This document shows positions 1 through 8,016 of a stretch of DNA of 64,000 nt, in pieces. Origin of the DNA: Paenibacillus sp. LHD-117. Its GTDB lineage: Bacteria; Bacillota; Bacilli; Paenibacillales; Paenibacillaceae. The stretch is from the NCBI RefSeq assembly GCF_030929555.1, contig NZ_JAVFVT010000011.1:1-64000 (forward strand). The letters run 5' to 3'. Made by a program: the position numbers and the translations under genes. The notes beneath the pieces were generated by a model that was given only the letters and a program-made list of their open reading frames with translations, was not told the origin of the DNA and ran no database searches. Position 1 is the stretch's first letter, and every line of letters begins with the position of its first letter.

Positions 1-395
1 ACAATGAGATCGTGGCTTGGCAGTTATCTGAACGCAACGACGTTAAACTTGTGCTCGACACTTTTGAACAGTGGACAAGAAAAAGAGACGTCTCGGAAGC
101 AGTGCTCCATTCGGATCAGAGCTTCCAATATACGTCTCAAGCGTACAACACACGATTAGAAGCCTTCAACGTTAAGGGCAGCCACTCTCGCAAAGCAACC
201 TGCCTAGATAACGCATGCATTGAATCCTTCTTTTCGCATCTCAAAACAGAGAAGTTGTACCTCCATCAGTGTAAGTCAGGAACCGAAATTCATCAAGCGA
301 TAGAAGAATACATTTATTTTTATAACTATCAACGGTTTCAAGCTAAACTTAAACAACGCGCACCGATTGAATATCGGCACGCGCTGGCAGCATAG
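1..395 (+). CDS. IS3-family transposase OrfB, C-terminal part (DDE integrase)
   Basis: This is the C-terminal part of an rve/DDE transposase that carries out strand transfer for an IS3-type element. The frame is open from base 3 and reads NEIVAWQLS before the first possible internal start, so the true start lies left of the window. The second catalytic Asp (HSDQSFQYTS) and the Glu (LDNACIESFFSHLKTE) are present, as is the usual C-terminus ending in IEYRHALAA. The usual SMSRKGNCLDNA block reads SHSRKATCLDNA here, a mild divergence that could mean an ageing copy. No stop or frameshift is visible in this part. Whether the element is active cannot be judged. Confidence 0.85.
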   Translation, partial: NEIVAWQLSERNDVKLVLDTFEQWTRKRDVSEAVLHSDQSFQYTSQAYNTRLEAFNVKGSHSRKATCLDNACIESFFSHLKTEKLYLHQCKSGTEIHQAIEEYIYFYNYQRFQAKLKQRAPIEYRHALAA

Positions 396-431
396 CTTTT
401 TTCATCTGTCTACTTGACGGGGGTATATCCA
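1..431 (+). mobile_element. 3' end of an IS3-family insertion sequence
   Basis: The window opens inside an IS3-type transposase and leaves the element shortly after its stop codon. About 10 bases past the stop lies tgtctacttgacgggggtat, which resembles the terminal inverted repeat of IS150/IS3-group elements. The exact outer edge, placed near 431, is a guess because the left end and the target-site duplication are outside the window. Confidence 0.75.
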
Positions 432-469
432 GAGCCTGCGGTTTTTTTTCGGAAAAATAAAAGTGAGGC

Positions 470-517
470 TTGAAAAACTAATGATATTAGTTTATTATTT
501 AACTAATGATATTAGTT
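470..517 (+). promoter_or_regulatory. Promoter with two TetR-type operators
   Basis: A -35 (TTGAAA, 470-475) and a -10 (TATTAT, 493-498) are separated by exactly 17 bases, and those 17 bases are the perfect palindrome AACTAATGATATTAGTT (476-492; 7-bp arms, 3-base centre). An identical copy lies just past the -10 at 501-517. The two copies are 25 bp apart. The operon it drives ends with a TetR gene, so this is the likely autorepression site; that assignment is inference. Confidence 0.75.
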
Positions 518-539
518 TCTGGATAAGGAGCTGAACGGA

Positions 540-1268
540 ATGAGAATTGTAAAAGGAAACAAGATCGTTCAACTGACGTACTTGCCGAATGTTTTTCCGG
601 TCAATTGTTATTTGGTGGAAGAGGATGATGGGTTTACGCTGGTGGATGCGGCATTGCCGAATAACGCCGAGGCGATATGGAATGCCGCGGAGCGATTAGG
701 CAAGCCGATCGCGCGCATCTTGCTCACCCATGCGCATGACGATCATGTCGGGGCGCTGGACCGTTTGAAGGAAAAGCTGCCGGGCATTCCCGTCCATATT
801 TCCGCACGCGATGCGCTGCTCTTGGCGGGAGATGTTACGCTAGCGGCTGGGGAGCCGCAATTGCCGATCCGCGGAGGCGTGCCGAAGTCGGTGAAGACGA
901 GACCCGACGTGCTGCTGAAGGATGGGGATCGAATCGGCTCGCTGCTGGCGATCGACGCCGCTGGCCATACGCCGGGGTCAATGGCATTCCTTGACGAGCG
1001 AACGGGTCTCTTGATTGCGGGAGACGCTTTTTATACGAGGGGCGGCGTGACTGTAACCAGTCGATTAAAGTGGTCATTCCCTTTCCCAGCCTTGGCGACT
1101 TGGAATGCCGAAGCCAGCCTGGCAACCGCGAAACGTCTTACGGAGCTGGAGCCGACCATGCTTGCAGCCGGGCATGGCAATCTGGTTTCCCGTCCGGTGG
1201 AAGCCATGAAAGCAGCGGTGGCGGACGCGGAGCGCGCTTGGAGCAAGAAAAGGAAAAGGGGAGCGTAA
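540..1268 (+). CDS. MBL-fold metallo-hydrolase
   Basis: A soluble 242-residue metallo-beta-lactamase-fold hydrolase. The metal-binding motif HAHDDH follows a hydrophobic strand (ILLTHAHDDHVGAL); further ligands are the His of AAGHTPGS, the Asp of LIAGDAF and the His of LAAGHGN. The length fits a single-domain MBL protein of the glyoxalase II-like/quorum-lactonase-like type, and the substrate cannot be told from sequence. The start follows a GGATAAGGAG ribosome site 9 bases upstream. It is the first gene of a two-gene operon with the TetR regulator one base downstream, so its expression is probably induced by the TetR ligand, which may be its own substrate. Confidence 0.9.
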   Translation: MRIVKGNKIVQLTYLPNVFPVNCYLVEEDDGFTLVDAALPNNAEAIWNAAERLGKPIARILLTHAHDDHVGALDRLKEKLPGIPVHISARDALLLAGDVTLAAGEPQLPIRGGVPKSVKTRPDVLLKDGDRIGSLLAIDAAGHTPGSMAFLDERTGLLIAGDAFYTRGGVTVTSRLKWSFPFPALATWNAEASLATAKRLTELEPTMLAAGHGNLVSRPVEAMKAAVADAERAWSKKRKRGA

Positions 1269-1269
1269 C

Positions 1270-1857
1270 ATGACGCCTAGACGCGGTCTGGATATGGAAA
1301 TGATCGTACGGACGGCAGCAAGGATCGCCGATGAAAACGGAGTGGAGGCGGTCACGCTTGCAACGCTTGCAAGCGAGCTTGGCGTACGTTCTCCTTCGCT
1401 TTACAATCATGTGAACGGACTGCCAGAGCTTAAGGAAATGTTGACGACCCTTGGGTTAACGCAATTAAACGAGAGATTGAAGAACGCGGGAACAGGACTT
1501 GCTTGCGAAGAAGAATTGATCGCGATCGCGGATGCTTACTTGGCATTTGCGAGGGAGCATCCCGGGCTGTATGAATTGACGTTGAAGTCGCCGACGGGAG
1601 GAGCGGCCATCCAACGGGAGCTGGGAGCTCAGCTAGTAGGCAGGCTACTGACGGCAATGGAGCCGCTGCGATTAACCGAAGAGGATGGCATTCATGCCGT
1701 TAGAGGGTTCCGCAGCATTCTGCACGGCTTCGCCAGCATTGGGCAAAGAGGCGGCTTCGGGATGCCGATCGAAGTGAACGCCAGCATCCGATTCGTGCTG
1801 CGGAACTATATTCGCGGCTTAGTAGGTACAGTGAACGAGAGCGGCAGCGCCGATTAA
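1270..1857 (+). CDS. TetR/AcrR-family regulator (WHG-type C-terminus)
   Basis: A 195-residue repressor with an N-terminal HTH: residues about 10-55 include DENGVEAVTLATLASELGV followed by RSPSLYNHVNG. The C-terminal part (AYLAFAREHPGLYELTL) is typical of the WHG/TetR_C_33 ligand-binding domain. It starts one base after the MBL gene stop, so the two are translationally linked. The twin palindromes at 476-517 are its likely operators. Its last 39 bases overlap the end of the convergent ROK gene; both reading frames are supported by homology up to the overlap. Confidence 0.9.
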   Translation: MTPRRGLDMEMIVRTAARIADENGVEAVTLATLASELGVRSPSLYNHVNGLPELKEMLTTLGLTQLNERLKNAGTGLACEEELIAIADAYLAFAREHPGLYELTLKSPTGGAAIQRELGAQLVGRLLTAMEPLRLTEEDGIHAVRGFRSILHGFASIGQRGGFGMPIEVNASIRFVLRNYIRGLVGTVNESGSAD

Positions 1858-2736
1858 CCCGGCATCCTGCTGCAGCTTGGCGGGCACGATCAACGTTTCT
1901 CTTCCGCTAGGGTTCAAGGCATGGGCAGCAACGTATTCCCGCACGGCGGAGAAGAGAGGCTCGCCGACCTGGGACACGCCGCCGCCAATGACGATTTTCG
2001 AAGGATCAAGCAGATTAATCAAGGAAACGCAGCCCATGCCGATATACGTATATACGCGATCGATCAGCGAAGAGACGAGTGGATCGCCTTGAGCGGCGAG
2101 GTCGAACGCTTCTTTGGATGAAACATCCCTGCCGAGCAGCTCGCTTGCTTGACTCGCGATGGCCGTTCCCGAAGCCAGGCGCTCCCAGTAGCCGGAAGCC
2201 TCTTCCTTCGAAATGTTGCCTTGCGGATGTAGGAACATAAAGCCGGCATCGCCCGCATTGCCCGTCGATCCGGTGATGAGTTTCCCATGCAGATAAATGC
2301 CCGCCCCGATGCCGGTACTTATGGTAATAAATACGAAATTTTCAGCCTCCTGCGCGGCGCCTACCCATTTCTCCGCAAGCGTCGCCGCCGTCGCATCGTT
2401 CTCCATGCGGACCTGGAGCGGCAGAAGATCGCCAAGCCGCTCGACGACCGGATAGTCCCACCAGCTTTTCAGGTTAGGCGGGCAGGTCAACCGGCCGGTC
2501 CTTGTATTGAGCGGACCCGGCGCGCCGACGCCTATCCCTTTGAGCTCTTGCAAGGTTAAGCCTGCCGATTCCGCAAGCCGCCGCACTTCGTCTGCGACTT
2601 GACCGAGCATGTCCGAAGGCTGCAAAGCCAGATCGGTTTTCAGCGAGCTCTTCGCGGTTACCTCTCCGCGTTCGTTCACGAGTCCGATCGCGATCTTCGT
2701 TCCTCCGATATCGATTCCAACAGCAATGTTGCTCAA
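1819..2736 (-). CDS. ROK-family sugar kinase
   Basis: A 305-residue ROK kinase, probably phosphorylating a hexose or amino sugar in the cytoplasm. The phosphate-binding loop GIDIGGTKIAIGLVN is at the N-terminus, and the catalytic Asp lies in MENDATAATLAEKW. The usual ROK zinc site (CxCGxxGCxE) is absent: the matching stretch reads GDAGFMFLHPQGNISKEEASG, with no cysteines. This separates it from standard glucokinases and makes its exact sugar uncertain. It starts with TTG after GGGGGAATGG. It is transcribed alone and converges on the TetR gene, with a 39-base overlap. Confidence 0.88.
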   Translation of the reverse strand: MSNIAVGIDIGGTKIAIGLVNERGEVTAKSSLKTDLALQPSDMLGQVADEVRRLAESAGLTLQELKGIGVGAPGPLNTRTGRLTCPPNLKSWWDYPVVERLGDLLPLQVRMENDATAATLAEKWVGAAQEAENFVFITISTGIGAGIYLHGKLITGSTGNAGDAGFMFLHPQGNISKEEASGYWERLASGTAIASQASELLGRDVSSKEAFDLAAQGDPLVSSLIDRVYTYIGMGCVSLINLLDPSKIVIGGGVSQVGEPLFSAVREYVAAHALNPSGRETLIVPAKLQQDAGLIGAAALVHCTY

Positions 2737-2908
2737 GTTCCATTCCCCCAGTTATGATAGCGAATTATGCAATATTTCTTTTTAGTCTATCATATCGGCT
2801 TGACCGGCGGAATAATGGGCGCAATATTGTACTTTTCGAAACGAATAACTAATGCTGTACAAAAAGAACGTTGTGTAGTAATATCCAATCGAATGAGACG
2901 TTCGAGGA

Positions 2909-2939
2909 GAGGATCCTCTGCCCTGCGCAGAGGGTCCTC
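2909..2939 (+). other. Strong hairpin in the leader of the MFS gene
   Basis: A 13-bp stem (2909-2921 with 2927-2939, one T-G pair) closes a 5-base loop about 40 bases before the MFS start. There is no T-run after it, so it is not a normal terminator. It could be an attenuator, an mRNA-stability element or a protein site. Confidence 0.5.
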
Positions 2940-2980
2940 CGTCCGTTCCGACATCTAAGCGAAGAAGGTATCGATCACGT

Positions 2981-4246
2981 ATGGCACGGATCCCAAGGAA
3001 AAACTATTCTACAATAAGGCTCGGCATGCCGATGACGGCAAGGGTGTGGCGGAACGTGCGCATCGATGTAGGCGCCACGCTGCTCTTCAGCCTGTTCAAC
3101 GTCGTGATGAACCAATTTTATATCGCCTTTGCGCTTCAGCAAGGCGCGGATAAACTCCAAGTGGGTCTGCTGGCGGCTGCGCCCGCGGTCGGACTTATTT
3201 TTTCGCCGTTCTGGGCGAGTTGGATAGAGAAAGCGAACAATCCCAAACCGTTCGTCATTCTGCCGAACGCAATCGGACGTTTGCTGCTGTTGCTGCCGGC
3301 CTTCTTCCCCGACCCGAGCGTATACGTAGCCGCCGCCATTGCCTTCCAGCTGTTAATGGGCATCCAGGCGCCCGCCTACGCATCGCTGGTATCTCGCATG
3401 TATCCGAGCGAAACCAGAGGAAGGTTGATGGGGTATGTGCGCGTCGCGATGGGTGTGGTGATGATACCGCTCGCGTACGTGGTCGGCAGCTGGGCGGAAG
3501 CAAACGGCCCGACAGGTCCGCTTATCGCCGCTTCCATTATGGGCGTCTTGTCGATCGGACTGTTCAACACGTTGAAGTTATCCAAGAAAAAGGATTCCGT
3601 ATCAAAAGGCGACATTGCGATGCCGGCACCCGAACCTAACAAAAAGCGCGCCAGCTTCGACCTCAGGGAACAATGGAAACTCGTCAGGCATAATCGGACG
3701 TTAGGCGTATTTTTGCTCGCGACAACTTTCGCGGGGTTCGGTAATATGTTCGCGAGCCCGCTGTATCAGATCATCCAGGTAAACGTGCTTGATCTGTCAA
3801 ACATCCAGATCGGCTATGCGAGGGTCGCTTATTTTACCGCTTTGCTGTTAACGTTCTGGATTGCGGGTATGATGATCGACAGGTATCCGATCAAATATAC
3901 GCTTATGGTCGGAATCGGGGCTTACGCGGTCGTTCCGATGCTGTACGGGGTGTGGGGAACCTATCCGGCCGTCTTGCTCGGCAACGCCGTCCAAGGCATC
4001 GGCGAAGCGATTTGGGATATCGGCATTCTCGCCTTCGTTTTCCGGTTAGTGCCCGGACGAGAAGCGATGGTATTCGGCATTCATCTGATGCTGTTCGGTA
4101 TTCGGGGCTCGCTCGGCCCGATTCTAGGCACTTCGTTATCGTCGAGCGTATCGATGAGCGCATTACTGATCGCGGCCTCGATCTGCGGATGGATCGGAAC
4201 GATTATGTTCATGTGGTGGAACCGAGGCAAGGAACATAACTTATAG
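2981..4246 (+). CDS. MFS transporter
   Basis: A 421-residue integral membrane protein with about 12 hydrophobic segments and the loop-2/3-type motif YPSETRGRLMGYVR, typical of the major facilitator superfamily. A long cytoplasmic linker near residues 200-225 (LSKKKDSVSKGDIAMP) separates the two six-helix halves. Substrate unknown. The ATG at 2981 has an AAGAAGG about 12 bases upstream; an in-frame ATG at 3026 (MPMTARVWRN) is an alternative that loses only a polar N-terminus. It stands alone, between the leader hairpin and a strong terminator. Confidence 0.85.
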   Translation: MARIPRKNYSTIRLGMPMTARVWRNVRIDVGATLLFSLFNVVMNQFYIAFALQQGADKLQVGLLAAAPAVGLIFSPFWASWIEKANNPKPFVILPNAIGRLLLLLPAFFPDPSVYVAAAIAFQLLMGIQAPAYASLVSRMYPSETRGRLMGYVRVAMGVVMIPLAYVVGSWAEANGPTGPLIAASIMGVLSIGLFNTLKLSKKKDSVSKGDIAMPAPEPNKKRASFDLREQWKLVRHNRTLGVFLLATTFAGFGNMFASPLYQIIQVNVLDLSNIQIGYARVAYFTALLLTFWIAGMMIDRYPIKYTLMVGIGAYAVVPMLYGVWGTYPAVLLGNAVQGIGEAIWDIGILAFVFRLVPGREAMVFGIHLMLFGIRGSLGPILGTSLSSSVSMSALLIAASICGWIGTIMFMWWNRGKEHNL

Positions 4247-4266
4247 AGTCAAATTTGCCGAAAAAT

Positions 4267-4310
4267 AAAGAAAGACGAAGCGAGAGAATTCTCTTGCTTC
4301 GTCTTTCTTT
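4267..4310. terminator. Bidirectional Rho-independent terminator
   Basis: A near-continuous stem of about 22 bp (outer arms 4267-4281 and 4296-4310, inner agagaa/ttctct) separates the MFS gene from the convergent small gene at 4346. A-rich and T-rich flanks serve both directions. Confidence 0.85.
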
Positions 4311-4345
4311 GATTCCAAGCATAATTACGCATGCACGCAGCATGT

Positions 4346-4573
4346 TTAGTACAACGAAATGGTTAACGTATCCCGTTCATAAAGGGAGTGAAGCGTAGCT
4401 TCGCTGCCGATAATTTCGACGCTGATCAGCGAGCTTATGCATTTTTTCAGGGCGTTTTTGCCGGTGGTCAGCTTTCGGTTAAGTACGGTGGACAGCTTTT
4501 CCAGTGCTTGTTTGTTCGTATCGGTTAAGTATACGGGTATTGTTTTATTTTGGAACAGCAGCATTGTTTTCAT
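4346..4573 (-). CDS. Small hypothetical protein
   Basis: A 75-residue protein of unknown function. The start at 4573 (MKTMLLFQNKTIPVYL) was chosen because GGAGG lies 10 bases before it; the same frame stays open a further 24 codons upstream with no good ribosome site. It has no signal peptide or membrane segment. It is mixed alpha/beta with a basic centre (NRKLTTGKNALKKC). Its AT content is higher than that of its neighbours. It is monocistronic and convergent with the MFS gene. I do not recognise the family. Confidence 0.5.
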   Translation of the reverse strand: MKTMLLFQNKTIPVYLTDTNKQALEKLSTVLNRKLTTGKNALKKCISSLISVEIIGSEATLHSLYERDTLTISLY

Positions 4574-5008
4574 AAGGGGGTGCCTCCATCCTATGAAGGA
4601 TTTATTAGCCAATAGCGCAGTTGAATTGGCGGTGTTATTTCTCATAGTGTAAGTGATAATTCTTAAATGTTTATTAAAAAAAAGTGAGCAAAAGGTTACA
4701 ATCTTCTCATAATTCGGACGATCTGTTTATGTACGAACGGTCTGACATGAATAAAAACGGCCTCGGCTTATATAATAAGGGGGTTATCGGCATGTGTCAA
4801 AGCCTGTTTGGATCGGTAACTCCCTTGTCCCGGGAGGTGGGAATACCAAAATCGCATAAAAATAAACTAATAAGCCAACTGTTTTTCGATCTATATGATC
4901 GATATAATGATATACGTCAACCAAGCATTACAAGCAGATATGAGAAACTTTTTACCTTATCAATTCTTATGTGGTCACCAAAACTATATAAAAAAGGAGT
5001 GCAATACA
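4574..5008. other. AT-rich intergenic region, no gene recognised
   Basis: This 435-base stretch between divergent genes is clearly richer in A and T than the surrounding genes. An open frame runs from 4684 into the next gene, but its composition does not look coding and it overlaps the well-supported isomerase start at 5009. TATAAT occurs near 4770 without a matching -35. AAAAAAGGAG before 5009 is the isomerase ribosome site. It probably holds promoter and leader for 5009-6852. Confidence 0.5.
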
Positions 5009-5782
5009 ATGAAACGTATGGGTATCGGTTTGCAAATGTATACGCTGCGCGACGCAACGGCCGAGAATTTCGAAGGAACCCTCCGCCAAGTTGCCGCAAT
5101 GGGCTATGAAGGCGTCGAATTCGCCGGTTACGGGGATATCGAAGCGGACAAAATGCGCGACTTGCTGCAGGAGCTGAACTTGACGGCGATCGGAAGCCAT
5201 ATCGGCTTGCATTTGCTGGAGAATAATTTGGAGAATGAAATCGCTTACCTGAAAACGATCGGCGCGAAATACGCGATTTGCCCTTGGCTTCCGGTAGAAG
5301 CGCGCGATACGGAAGCTTGGCGCGGGCATCTCGTGAAATTCGAGCAATTCGGCAAGCGATTCCGTGAAGAAGGCATCGCGTTCGCTTACCATAACCACGA
5401 GTTCGAATTCGAAGTGGAAATCGACGGCGAAATCGTATTCGACGCGTTGTACGAGCGCATTTCCCCGGAATACCTCCAAGTGGAGATGGATATCGGCTGG
5501 GTTCAATATGCCGGCAAAGATCCGCTTGCCTACATTAAGAAATACACGAACCGCCTGCCGCTTCTCCACCTGAAGGACTTCCGCGGCGGTGAGAAGGGCA
5601 AAGGCATCGATACGGTCGAGCTTGGCCGCGGCGATCTGCCGCTAGTGCCGATTATCGGCGCGGCTTCCGAAGCGAACGTGGAATGGCTGATCGTCGAGCA
5701 GGATACTTGCGCGAATCCGCCGCTCGAGTCGGTTGCCGAAAGCATGCAGTGGATGAAAAACAACTATTTGAACCAATTTTAA
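5009..5782 (+). CDS. Sugar phosphate isomerase/epimerase (AP-endonuclease-2 TIM barrel)
   Basis: A 257-residue TIM-barrel protein of the xylose isomerase-like/IolE-IolI group. Metal-ligand segments are visible: FAYHNHEFEF (His pair), QVEMDIGWVQYAG (Glu and Asp), LLHLKDFRGG (His/Asp) and LIVEQDTC (Glu). The start at 5009 follows AAAAAGGAG; the in-frame ATG at 4895 would add 38 low-complexity residues across the ribosome site. It is followed 44 bases later by a Gfo/Idh/MocA dehydrogenase. Such pairs usually oxidise and isomerise inositols, keto-sugars or other sugar derivatives. Substrate unknown. Confidence 0.88.
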   Translation: MKRMGIGLQMYTLRDATAENFEGTLRQVAAMGYEGVEFAGYGDIEADKMRDLLQELNLTAIGSHIGLHLLENNLENEIAYLKTIGAKYAICPWLPVEARDTEAWRGHLVKFEQFGKRFREEGIAFAYHNHEFEFEVEIDGEIVFDALYERISPEYLQVEMDIGWVQYAGKDPLAYIKKYTNRLPLLHLKDFRGGEKGKGIDTVELGRGDLPLVPIIGAASEANVEWLIVEQDTCANPPLESVAESMQWMKNNYLNQF

Positions 5783-5826
5783 TGGAATCGATCAACAAAT
5801 CATTTTATGGAAAGCAGGGGAACTGA

Positions 5827-6852
5827 ATGTCTAAAGTACGTGTAGCCGTTATCGGCTGCGGATCCATCTCGAAATACCGCCATATTCCCGAATACGCGGC
5901 TCACCCGAACGTTGAGCTAGTCGCTTTCGTTGATCCCGTTATCGAACGCGCGGAAGAATACGCGGCCAAACACGGCGGCAAAGCTTATGCCGATTACGAA
6001 ACGATGCTCGCCGAAGTGAAGCCGGACGCGGTAAGCGTATGTACGCCTAACGCGCTTCATGCGCCAATGACGATCGCAGCGGTGAACGCCGGCGCTCACG
6101 TCCTGGTCGAGAAGCCTATGGCCGTGACGGACAAAGAAGCGGAAGCGATGATCGAAGCCGCGAAACAAAACGGCGTAAATCTGATGGTTGGCCACAACCA
6201 ACGTTTCATGCCGCCTCACGTTAAAGCGAAACAAATCCTTGAATCCGGCTCGCTGGGCAAAGTGTTGACGTTCCGTACTTCGTTCGGCCATCCCGGACCG
6301 GACGGCTGGAGCGTTGACGGCGCAAACAGCTGGTTCTTCCGCAAGGAAGAAGCGATTATGGGCGCAATGGGCGACCTTGGCGTGCATAAGTCCGACCTGA
6401 TCCGTTGGATGCTGAACGATGAAGTAGCGGAAATCGCGGCGCTTGTTGGCACGCTTGACAAAAAAGGCACGCAAGTGGACGACAACGCATCCTGCGTGCT
6501 TCGCATGGAGAGCGGCGTGATCGGCACGCTGGTCGCAAGCTGGACGTATTATAGAGGCGAAGACAACAGTACGATCCTCTGGTGCGAGAACGGCGTAATG
6601 AAAATCGGCACTCATCCTGACGATCAAGTCATCGTCGAGCTCCGCAACGGTACGATCGAGAGACATAAGGTCGGTGCGATCTCCACGAACGACAAACAAG
6701 AGACGAGCGGCGTAGTCGATGCTTTCTTGACCAGCATTCTGACGAAGACGACTCCTGCCGTATCCGGCGAAGACGGACGCAAGTCGCTGAAAGTCATTCT
6801 GTGCGCCTTCGAATCGCAAGAAACAGGACGTTTCATTCAAGTAAACAACTAA
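5827..6852 (+). CDS. Gfo/Idh/MocA-family NAD(P)-dependent oxidoreductase
   Basis: A 341-residue sugar or inositol dehydrogenase. The N-terminal Rossmann fold starts with VAVIGCGSISKYRHIPEY (GxGxxG-like). It is followed by VSVCTPNALHAPMTIAA and the family signature EKPMAV (catalytic Lys), and then the C-terminal alpha/beta domain with GDLGVHKSDLIRWML carrying the conserved Asp/His. The AAGCAGGGGAA ribosome site lies just before the ATG. It forms a two-gene unit with the isomerase upstream and ends at a clear terminator. The pair probably interconverts a polyol or keto-sugar and its oxidised form. Confidence 0.92.
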   Translation: MSKVRVAVIGCGSISKYRHIPEYAAHPNVELVAFVDPVIERAEEYAAKHGGKAYADYETMLAEVKPDAVSVCTPNALHAPMTIAAVNAGAHVLVEKPMAVTDKEAEAMIEAAKQNGVNLMVGHNQRFMPPHVKAKQILESGSLGKVLTFRTSFGHPGPDGWSVDGANSWFFRKEEAIMGAMGDLGVHKSDLIRWMLNDEVAEIAALVGTLDKKGTQVDDNASCVLRMESGVIGTLVASWTYYRGEDNSTILWCENGVMKIGTHPDDQVIVELRNGTIERHKVGAISTNDKQETSGVVDAFLTSILTKTTPAVSGEDGRKSLKVILCAFESQETGRFIQVNN

Positions 6853-6873
6853 TCCTCACGGTATAGAAAACAG

Positions 6874-6913
6874 ACCTCCGGCAAGCCGCTAAGGCTTGAT
6901 CGGAGGTTTTTTT
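6874..6913 (+). terminator. Rho-independent terminator after the dehydrogenase
   Basis: ACCTCCG pairs with CGGAGGT (6874-6880 with 6901-6907), with an inner CAAGCC/GGCTTG stem, followed by a run of seven T. Confidence 0.9.
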
Positions 6914-7120
6914 GCGCTGCGATCGCCGCATTTCTACCGGATTCGAGCCCGACAACGCGCATGAGTAGATTCTCATAATGCAGTCGCGGCGCAGGATTGA
7001 GTCGGATTTTCAAAGGATTGGCATTTTTTGTGTCATGAAAGGGCTTTAACCCCGTGCTAAGATAGGTGACGTCGGAAGGTTGTCCGAAAAAATCCAACAT
7101 GCTTAGGGGGAAATTGATTC

Positions 7121-7909
7121 ATGAAAATGCAACCCATTCGTATTGGCGTAGCGAGCCTGGTGGCAGCGACGATGATCGGAACAGGTTTGGCCGCTCCAAA
7201 AGCGGAGGCAGCATCCACGAACGATTCCAGCTTCAAGCTGCAAGCGAACTACATCAATTACGAACTCATTAACGATATTGCTTCCAAATACGGCATCGAC
7301 CTTAGCAATTTCAACATTTCGTTTAATGGTATTGTCATCAAATGGCCAGGCAGCGGCACAACGAAACCGGTGCCGACGGCAACTACGGCGCCTACGGCTA
7401 CGCCAGCGCCAACGGCTACTCCAGCACCTACAGTGAAGCCGACGCCAACGGCGACGCCGAAACCAACGGCAACGGTAAAACCGACGCCGACAGCGACACC
7501 TAAACCGACAGCAACTCCGAAACCGACCACGGGCACGGAAATGGGAACATTCCAGTCCCAAGTCGTCACGCTTGTAAACCAAGAGCGTGCGAAGGTCGGA
7601 TTGCCGGCTCTGCAAGTCGACTCCCTGCTCAACAAGGTAGCGACGGAGAAAGCAAGAGACATGGACGTAAACAATTACTTTAGCCACACTTCTCCAACGT
7701 ACGGTTCTCCGTTCGACATGATGCGTTCCTTCGGCGTGAAATACAGCTACGCCGGCGAGAATATCGCATCGGGACAACCGACGCCTGCCCGCGTTATGCA
7801 GGATTGGATGAACAGCCCGGGCCATAAAGCAAACATTTTGAACCGGAACTTTACGAAAATCGGCGTTGGATATGTGAACGGCGAATGGGTTCAAATGTTT
7901 ATCGGGTAA
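7121..7909 (+). CDS. Secreted CAP-domain (SCP/YkwD-like) protein with Pro/Thr linker
   Basis: A 262-residue exported protein. A signal peptide ends near residue 30 (GLAAPKAEA). Residues about 31-80 form a short unique region, and about 82-138 are a low-complexity linker of PTPTATPKPT-type repeats that probably spans the wall. A CAP domain follows from about 148 to the end, with LVNQERAKVGLPAL, YFSHTSPTYGSPFDMM, YAGENIASG and WMNSPGHKANIL. The family His and Glu residues are present. CAP proteins are common in Firmicutes envelopes and spores, but their role is poorly known. Start ATG follows TTAGGGGGAA. The linker is GC-rich, and the reverse strand carries a spurious open frame. Confidence 0.9.
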   Translation: MKMQPIRIGVASLVAATMIGTGLAAPKAEAASTNDSSFKLQANYINYELINDIASKYGIDLSNFNISFNGIVIKWPGSGTTKPVPTATTAPTATPAPTATPAPTVKPTPTATPKPTATVKPTPTATPKPTATPKPTTGTEMGTFQSQVVTLVNQERAKVGLPALQVDSLLNKVATEKARDMDVNNYFSHTSPTYGSPFDMMRSFGVKYSYAGENIASGQPTPARVMQDWMNSPGHKANILNRNFTKIGVGYVNGEWVQMFIG

Positions 7910-7935
7910 CAAATAAACGGTAATAAGCTAGCGGG

Positions 7936-7983
7936 GCAGCACCGAGGGACGCCAAGACGGAAGTTTTGGCGCTCCCACGCTGC
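7936..7983 (+). other. Extended hairpin between the CAP and LysM-3D genes
   Basis: GCAGC (7936-7940) pairs with GCTGC (7979-7983), a GGG/CCC step sits inside, and CGCCAA (7950-7955) pairs with TTGGCG (7966-7971). It ends 18 bases before the ribosome site of the next gene and has no clean T-run. It may be a leader structure or a weak terminator. Confidence 0.45.
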
Positions 7984-8016
7984 TTACGCAATCTTTTCCT
8001 TTGGAGGTACAACGGT

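Noticed and set aside
4684..5109. 141-codon open frame upstream of and overlapping the isomerase
   Set aside because: It runs into the isomerase in another frame, has no recognisable motif and an uneven composition; the isomerase start at 5009 is much better supported.
5917..6840. 307-codon minus-strand open frame opposite the Gfo/Idh/MocA gene
   Set aside because: Antisense shadow of a GC-rich gene; composition is rich in Arg, His and Phe and no family is recognisable.
7103..7912. 269-codon minus-strand open frame over the CAP gene
   Set aside because: The RCRCRRRFYRCRW-type low complexity is the reverse of the Pro/Thr linker repeats; the plus-strand gene has a signal peptide and CAP motifs.
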